DNA of 64,000 bases. Origin: Tritrichomonas musculus (Eukaryota; Parabasalia; Tritrichomonadida; Tritrichomonadidae). The stretch spans positions 2,046,001-2,110,000 of the forward strand of contig JAPFFF010000015.1 of the NCBI GenBank assembly GCA_039105265.1. Direction: 5' to 3'. The notes beneath the pieces were generated by a model. It ran no database searches, was not told where the DNA came from, and was given only the letters and a program-made list of their open reading frames with translations. This document shows, piece by piece, positions 61,201-64,000 of this stretch. Numbering within the stretch: the stretch's first letter is position 1; every line of letters starts with the position of its first letter. The position numbers and the translations under genes were made by a program.

Positions 61201-62374
61201 AAAAGAAGGGGAAGAGCAAGCAAAGCAACTTATTCTTAAAGAGAATAGTTCCTTGCTTTGTACAATATCTTTTATTCTTTTCTTACCATGGCTTCATTCA
61301 GCCTTTGCCGCTTATCATAACGTAGAGCCGTATTCAAGTCTTTTCACTGATGAAGAAATTCCAATTGTTCTTCAAATTGGCTATTTAATGGGTAATAATG
61401 ATCAACTTCCTGATGAATTATGCAATTATCTGGTCTCAACAATGAAAGAGCCGTCTAAAGCATCAGTTGAAGACTTTGTTCTTCAGGCAGGAATTTGTAT
61501 TGCACGAGATAAGCCAAAAGCCTTCCTCGCAGCAGCTCCGTTATTGATTGAAATGGCAAAGATGGTTGGTGCACGAATCATTAAGCTGAATAAAGGGAAA
61601 AGAACTGCCGATACGATGAATGATAAAGATCCTGATTTCGTTGTTACTTCTTTTTATGGTGCAATCGCTGACAGTGGAATGAACATTTTATTGAATGAAA
61701 ACAATAATATTGTCTTTTTACTTGCAATCGTTGTTGTTGCTCGTTCTTTCTTGGAATATTCTAAGATATCAAAAGGGGTCCTCGCAATATCTCCTCTAAT
61801 ATCTATCGTTTCTACTGCTCTCGATTCTTATTCAAATGGTTCACTTGGTTTGATTAACGTTAGTTCTGTGGCGCAAAATTCGGCTATTGAAGCTTTGAAA
61901 GTGGAATTGGCAAAATTAATCGCTGCTTTCTTGTCTTCAATAGACACTCAAAAAGATGAAAATGACGACGAAAATAGTCAGACTTTCAACTTCGACGTCA
62001 ATTTGTGCGAATATTCTTCTTGGGAGTCCGTGTCTGAAGCAATTTTAAATATCATGAAAGAAAATAAAATAGAATCTATCGATATTTCACCAGAATTCGA
62101 CGATATTACTTCAAAAGGTGGCGCCCATTCGGATTTGTCAACTCCATTGATTCCTATTCCAATTGATCCTTATATATGGTCAACACAAAAAGTAAAGAAC
62201 CTTCGTGAAAAGATGAAGCTGGTCAGAGTGAAAGGTTATTCAACCAAAAGGTTGAATATTGAAAAAGCATCGAGCTTGCAGCCACCTGATAAAGATAATA
62301 CTAATGTTAAGGTAAACATTTTATCGAAATATCAGCAATATAACCAGTACAAATCAAAAATGATACAAACTTAA
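55244..62374 (+). CDS. Furry/Tao3/MOR2-like cell-morphogenesis scaffold (2,376 aa)
   Basis: This very long, mostly helical protein of HEAT/armadillo style is interrupted by charged low-complexity inserts (about 585-680, rich in K, D, N and E; about 965-990; about 1,695-1,725, SESDSESDSESES). Family-like signals are the N-terminal helical region with LGCLEAFLAYLRGQFVSKAN (about 345) and YPEIVSDILVNFAARDFMFF (about 412), and especially the C-terminal string MGNECLLWCCGCGDLRIAGR (about 1,770) followed by ACTVFSEILRPFDPNVLGKI. The latter recalls the Furry motif where a Trp-Ala-Cys-Arg helix is followed by FQIFRALRP. The size fits Furry proteins (about 2,300-3,000). Furry proteins scaffold NDR/LATS kinases with Mob in cell shape and polarity control. 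The assignment is from family memory and needs a profile search. Confidence 0.6.
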   Translation: MDTSTTSGKTILLSFFPLIEDGLVNVISQLGSKRYTETMQKDSDFVDEYPRSIIGYSETVDLYVSYGKKSSEISVPFLLSILPNNFTSPIGFNSDLYTKLMNHVRSTNANQSCSQNLIDMLLILFFADCSSQILSYFPNLSIYQKLIKLGNLTLDEIIVENETEKSLKNLIIRQFSVIFSFLSLNHPSDLINNFTSLNSKSNDVLVLHRFLRLTVSEILTAESISDFLNSLLKLTINNEWAKAITPIVMQITSGSSEQFKKFLNDLSAKLKPLVYGGSASSAQTNNKNKKTEAGSGASSDSANHDLIKLFAIVVLRDSQLTDTYYQNFLDNVIVDKCLIHTLGCLEAFLAYLRGQFVSKANLFWEWGKFNAMSHPGIEATHINHPDMDLEKPDSFASIFLSKIVTRAKVDVYPEIVSDILVNFAARDFMFFMKTLLPTFIKKLKEKPYFASVFLCLNKIVDPRLRFSEWAQENPKNQGVNIGQTIPLLFLQLKPTLFMLAQKYDLKKLTNEAFSFNLVDSVDYPILTLPVSQEKIAPELKERIRKQYSHQMYIRHLVLEAGEVNIDAYNIDTQPKPIAAIENSESDDEAEEVVPEPEPAPSKDKKETDNKNKPDTKNNTTETDKKANGNDNNNNKKANDADKKENDADKNENDINAVKKPKEETEKKNKDKLYDVLIKPRRSITLSKSEETYIQILSFFPRIMNKSDFLSKIGEQLFNSMVSDCPAVSLYSIMVVNQLFNAKPDDRIHIIDALMEKIFRTKKLEHLFVFVLFFIKLLDLSFTPKCKDKKEIYNFIQKTEALCIYLMTFKSNVITTLAEALSERIYKFANGMRMQSCLYSVMANYQDEINQTVASKLKMKLLLFNSKTSRSLKKRQYQLSSPVLFVSNFIEIMNLMCLKAPVEFFEFLNEIVTQQLRESKSPKNKCSLLIPFLVRYADENQITNIKNFLSSNKIINTNNYKFKKTKKENENENNGEEEDTKEQIELKVASYSEYYPISIFDVNYSDQKSKDLQKSEAKYIIENAKDLRSIHWTAVILLLSDLYDQLDQANEDAITNKEMNEFVQIFSMALKATDVRFAIFAEIKVQQSILKLINIYIKHFNIDSNESDEPSKIKKLKITSSTPLVSSFPNFCYIVSRFLNSFIIDNNACSEGPFRRPNHSGIVQDESTFMPTINNLFDYLIYFTNTGLYKYARHAITSILCVFPILDRNEEYMKGKIIRIQIDYPIEDENKINKRVKQDLLSILLQSGNERFVLNQVNRKRMNIPLYSALCANDSSLLPLYIEAIFRCPLLFESLYKYFVGTDSNNHDLNNDEVQFNQMVIRRFAGRLLIMSLFFMMSKKCQIRIKAYNLLKRFCPLFSTVLYNDDKKITRMIMKLQRLEATFMSFSSDSELPTMPLLLKYAQIIASSFTNLIDDIVDSLVECLCSVGVNNGIDDASSLYNYCNYYNYHYYSNNDDFLLNKSEVQSNVLQILAMFLRAYSLDEGTGRFTPYLLIRKLLPIYNFLESNAVSNYYALFDQLCEDSQEKVELVINVALHCPTQTSPDEEFDYSPLASYAVIVHFSSNWSKMIIETLARHLTFSYWYVGTTEKNIKEEKYTQNVEQFYAYYYAVIQALHVILRNSSFSMSSSSDTDNSPFEYLRPFLESTINFCLIFFNKATENLLYDILNRMECPEQIISLLRKKGENNINVTKDNQFELESDSESDSESESVFDKQVVSNIDEDDDEPDIFYLSKSNKRPFTSSSALFTDLPKEFVTFLCEFLKEKKDYGRQFLNGMGNECLLWCCGCGDLRIAGRACTVFSEILRPFDPNVLGKILQSMSFVLKASYLYMSRPSVVHEYITGIFAIFNAAIDKYKSSENFVDTFKMIFSICSSFLSVPYFALKAKSQPKNEVTTNADDINSKIINDQSFISLNSINTSIELCNAANSVISKFFYYNIVSLNRSNNELIRLLPALACQCATLRPRGTLDAIFLAVFNTERTHGNDDEEQKEGEEQAKQLILKENSSLLCTISFILFLPWLHSAFAAYHNVEPYSSLFTDEEIPIVLQIGYLMGNNDQLPDELCNYLVSTMKEPSKASVEDFVLQAGICIARDKPKAFLAAAPLLIEMAKMVGARIIKLNKGKRTADTMNDKDPDFVVTSFYGAIADSGMNILLNENNNIVFLLAIVVVARSFLEYSKISKGVLAISPLISIVSTALDSYSNGSLGLINVSSVAQNSAIEALKVELAKLIAAFLSSIDTQKDENDDENSQTFNFDVNLCEYSSWESVSEAILNIMKENKIESIDISPEFDDITSKGGAHSDLSTPLIPIPIDPYIWSTQKVKNLREKMKLVRVKGYSTKRLNIEKASSLQPPDKDNTNVKVNILSKYQQYNQYKSKMIQT

Positions 62375-62817
62375 ATTGATTTTTTGATATTTATTATTGT
62401 TTCTTTAATTTTTAAATAAAGCAAAAAAAAAAACATCTTATGATTTTTTTTTATCTTTTAGTAATTTAAGTAAGATATAATAATTATTAATAAATAGAGG
62501 ATTTTGTAAATCATCTAAAAGGCATCGATAATATATATAACTCATAAGAATGATTTCAAACAGCTGGCATTTATTTAAAAAAAAATTCTGTAAAGTATTC
62601 AATTTTGAATTAAAAATATGCTATTTTTCAGATTTAGATTGTTTTAATATTCTGATTTGTTTTAAAATAATATATGTTATTTTTCAAAAAAACTGTTTTT
62701 AATATGATTATAAAATAGGAAAATAACTTGTGATATATTATTTCATTTTATTTATAAGATATTGTGTATTATATCAGTATTTTTTTTGAAAGATTAAAAT
62801 TAAAATTTTAAATTAAA
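62375..62817. other. AT-rich intergenic region
   Basis: 443 bases with no gene or repeat. TCAGTA near 62,775 only partly fits the initiator. Confidence 0.5.
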
Positions 62818-63438
62818 ATGGATATTCCTGCTGGATCAAATCCCTATGAAAATATTTCAATTAAATCTTATAAAATAGTCGTTATTGGTGATTCGGGTGT
62901 TGGGAAAACAACATTAATTAAGAGAATGAAAGATAACGAATTTCATGAAAATATAGATTCGACTATTGGCGCAGGATCTATCAAAATTACGTATAATCAT
63001 GATTGTACATCAGAAGTTGTGTTTGAATTTTTAGATACAGCCGGTCAAGAACAATATAGAAGCCTGGCAACATTTTATATCAAAAATGCAGTTGTTGGCC
63101 TAATATGTTTTAACCCGAACAATGATGATTGGATTGACTCCATTATTGATTGGAAGGGAATTGTTGTTAATAAGGAACCGAACATTCATTTAATTGCTGT
63201 TGCCACAAAATATGATCTTTGGAAAAATAGTTTAAATATATCATCAATATTTTCAAATGTCAAAAAAAGATGTAATATTTCTGACATTCAATATGTTTCA
63301 TCACTTTCTGGAGAAAATGTTGATGATCTTCTTTCGGAAATTGATAAAAAAGTAAATCAAACAAATTTACCAGAATCTTCGCATTTAATTCTTCAAAAAG
63401 ATGATTACGATGATAATAAACCAAAATGTAAATGCTAA
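62818..63438 (+). CDS. Ras-superfamily small GTPase, divergent Rab-like (206 aa)
   Basis: G1 GDSGVGKTT (residues about 25-33), the switch threonine in DSTIGAGSI, and G3 DTAGQEQY (about 77-84) are canonical. The base-recognition box reads TKYDL (about 126-130) where NKxD is usual, and the G5 position reads SSLSGEN where SAK is usual. The C-terminus is KCKC, so CxC geranylgeranylation as in Rab proteins is likely. The hypervariable tail is acidic (QKDDYDDNKPK), which is less common than a basic one. Overall it is a working GTPase by its P-loop and switch II, with possibly altered nucleotide selectivity or exchange. The start at 62,818 gives the usual length. Confidence 0.85.
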   Translation: MDIPAGSNPYENISIKSYKIVVIGDSGVGKTTLIKRMKDNEFHENIDSTIGAGSIKITYNHDCTSEVVFEFLDTAGQEQYRSLATFYIKNAVVGLICFNPNNDDWIDSIIDWKGIVVNKEPNIHLIAVATKYDLWKNSLNISSIFSNVKKRCNISDIQYVSSLSGENVDDLLSEIDKKVNQTNLPESSHLILQKDDYDDNKPKCKC

Positions 63439-63668
63439 TTTTAATAAGAGCCACACAAATCATATTATTTATCCAAAGATAATGAAAATCAAGAACGTTC
63501 ATATAATACTTATAGAATATATTCTGGAAAATGCAATTATTTCTGGCGTTTTAAAAATATTATGTTTATAATAAAACACCTTCTTTTATTTTTAATATGG
63601 ATTTTATGGTGATTAATGAAAGAAAAGGAGTTGAATGGTTTTAATTTTTTGGTTATTTGATTTATAAA
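63439..63668. other. Intergenic region
   Basis: 230 AT-rich bases between the GTPase and the B55-like gene; nothing is seen. Confidence 0.4.
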
Positions 63669-63674
63669 TCATTT
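63669..63674 (+). promoter_or_regulatory. Initiator (Inr) TCATTT of the B55-like gene
   Basis: TCATTT lies about 30 bases before the in-frame ATG at 63,701 and about 51 before the ATG at 63,722. The short leader usual for the group favours 63,701. Confidence 0.45.
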
Positions 63675-63700
63675 TCGAAAAAGAAAATTTTATATATGAA

Positions 63701-64000
63701 ATGTTACATGAAAAGATTATAATGAATCTCTCATATTATTCATCATATGGAGATTCTCAAGATTTCCCTATTCCTGAGCCCTCAGGTTCATTCAATTCAA
63801 TGTGTTTTAGCACATGTGGACAAATACTTGCAGCTGGAACAGAAAAAGGTCGTGTTCTAGTTTTCCCAACTTTGAATCAAAACCAAATAAGTTCAAAAGC
63901 ATGTTTGTGTCCATCGCATTCATTTAATGTTCCACAATCTAGATTTGATTGTAATCGTGGAATCTTCACATCAGAAGCAATATCATCTGTTCAGTTCTCC
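63701..64000 (+). CDS. PP2A regulatory subunit B55/PR55-like, N-terminal part (3' partial)
   Basis: The frame runs off the right edge; 100 residues are visible. FNSMCFSTCGQILAAGTEKG followed by RVLVFPTL matches the first WD40 blade of B55 (FNxxGxxLATGDKGGRVVIFQ). SRFDCNRGIFTSEAISSVQF then fits the segment where B55 reads FDYLKSLEIEEKINKIRW. B55 is the targeting subunit of protein phosphatase 2A and takes part in mitosis and cytoskeleton control. An ATG at 63,722 is an alternative start. Any WD40 protein with a similar first blade is possible, so the call is moderate. Confidence 0.55.
   Translation, partial: MLHEKIIMNLSYYSSYGDSQDFPIPEPSGSFNSMCFSTCGQILAAGTEKGRVLVFPTLNQNQISSKACLCPSHSFNVPQSRFDCNRGIFTSEAISSVQFS

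Overview
The window looks like a parabasalid protist genome (Trichomonas/Tritrichomonas type). The host half is very AT-rich. Its genes are long single-exon reading frames, and several carry a parabasalid-style initiator (TCA followed by T/C, T, A/T) 10-30 bases before the ATG. The transposon families (Polinton/Maverick, Mutator-like, pogo-like) and the Myb domain (motif FPGRTDVNLKNHW) also fit. The genus is an inference.

Positions 1 to about 17,520 are the right-hand part of a Polinton/Maverick element; its left end lies outside the window. It is visibly richer in G+C than the host and tightly packed. It carries a partial proline-rich ORF, a 1,777-residue protein with nine degenerate helical repeats, a fibre-like structural protein, a protein-primed family B DNA polymerase with an embedded HNH-type zinc module, a hairpin-rich non-coding stretch that includes a tRNA-like Pol III-type unit, a TD-rich small protein, a KilA-N protein, a 100-residue protein, and a tandem-repeat terminus. 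The visible part looks whole. Integrase, packaging ATPase, protease and major capsid genes are not seen and may lie to the left. A 24-bp palindrome inside the KilA-N gene recurs, with one mismatch, at the convergent junction of the fibre and polymerase genes.

Positions 17,520 to about 25,350 are a transposon graveyard. It holds a Mutator-like transposase fragment that abuts the Polinton end, a pogo-like DDE transposase fragment, a decayed minus-strand MULE transposase, and three short non-autonomous elements. One of these is a MULE-type element with a 9-bp target duplication and a GC-rich island that may be a captured gene fragment.

From 25,355 to the right edge lie host genes: a BTB-like/tubby-like N/Q-rich protein, a single-repeat Myb protein, a tandem-propeller coronin (coronin-7/POD-1 type) with an acidic tail ending in Trp, a Rab GTPase, a TRAPP II Trs120/TRAPPC9-like protein, a large disordered protein with SPRH repeats, a nuclear RNase P RNA gene, a long coiled-coil protein, a Furry-like scaffold, a second Ras-superfamily GTPase and the start of a PP2A B55-like subunit. 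Between them are further inverted-repeat elements (34,029-34,930; 36,440-37,182; 50,378-50,597), a Mutator-like transposase gene that still looks intact (48,755-50,044), and two decayed gene remnants. Coronin, Rab, TRAPP II, Furry and B55 all belong to cytoskeleton, membrane-traffic or cell-shape pathways. They are separate genes, not an operon.
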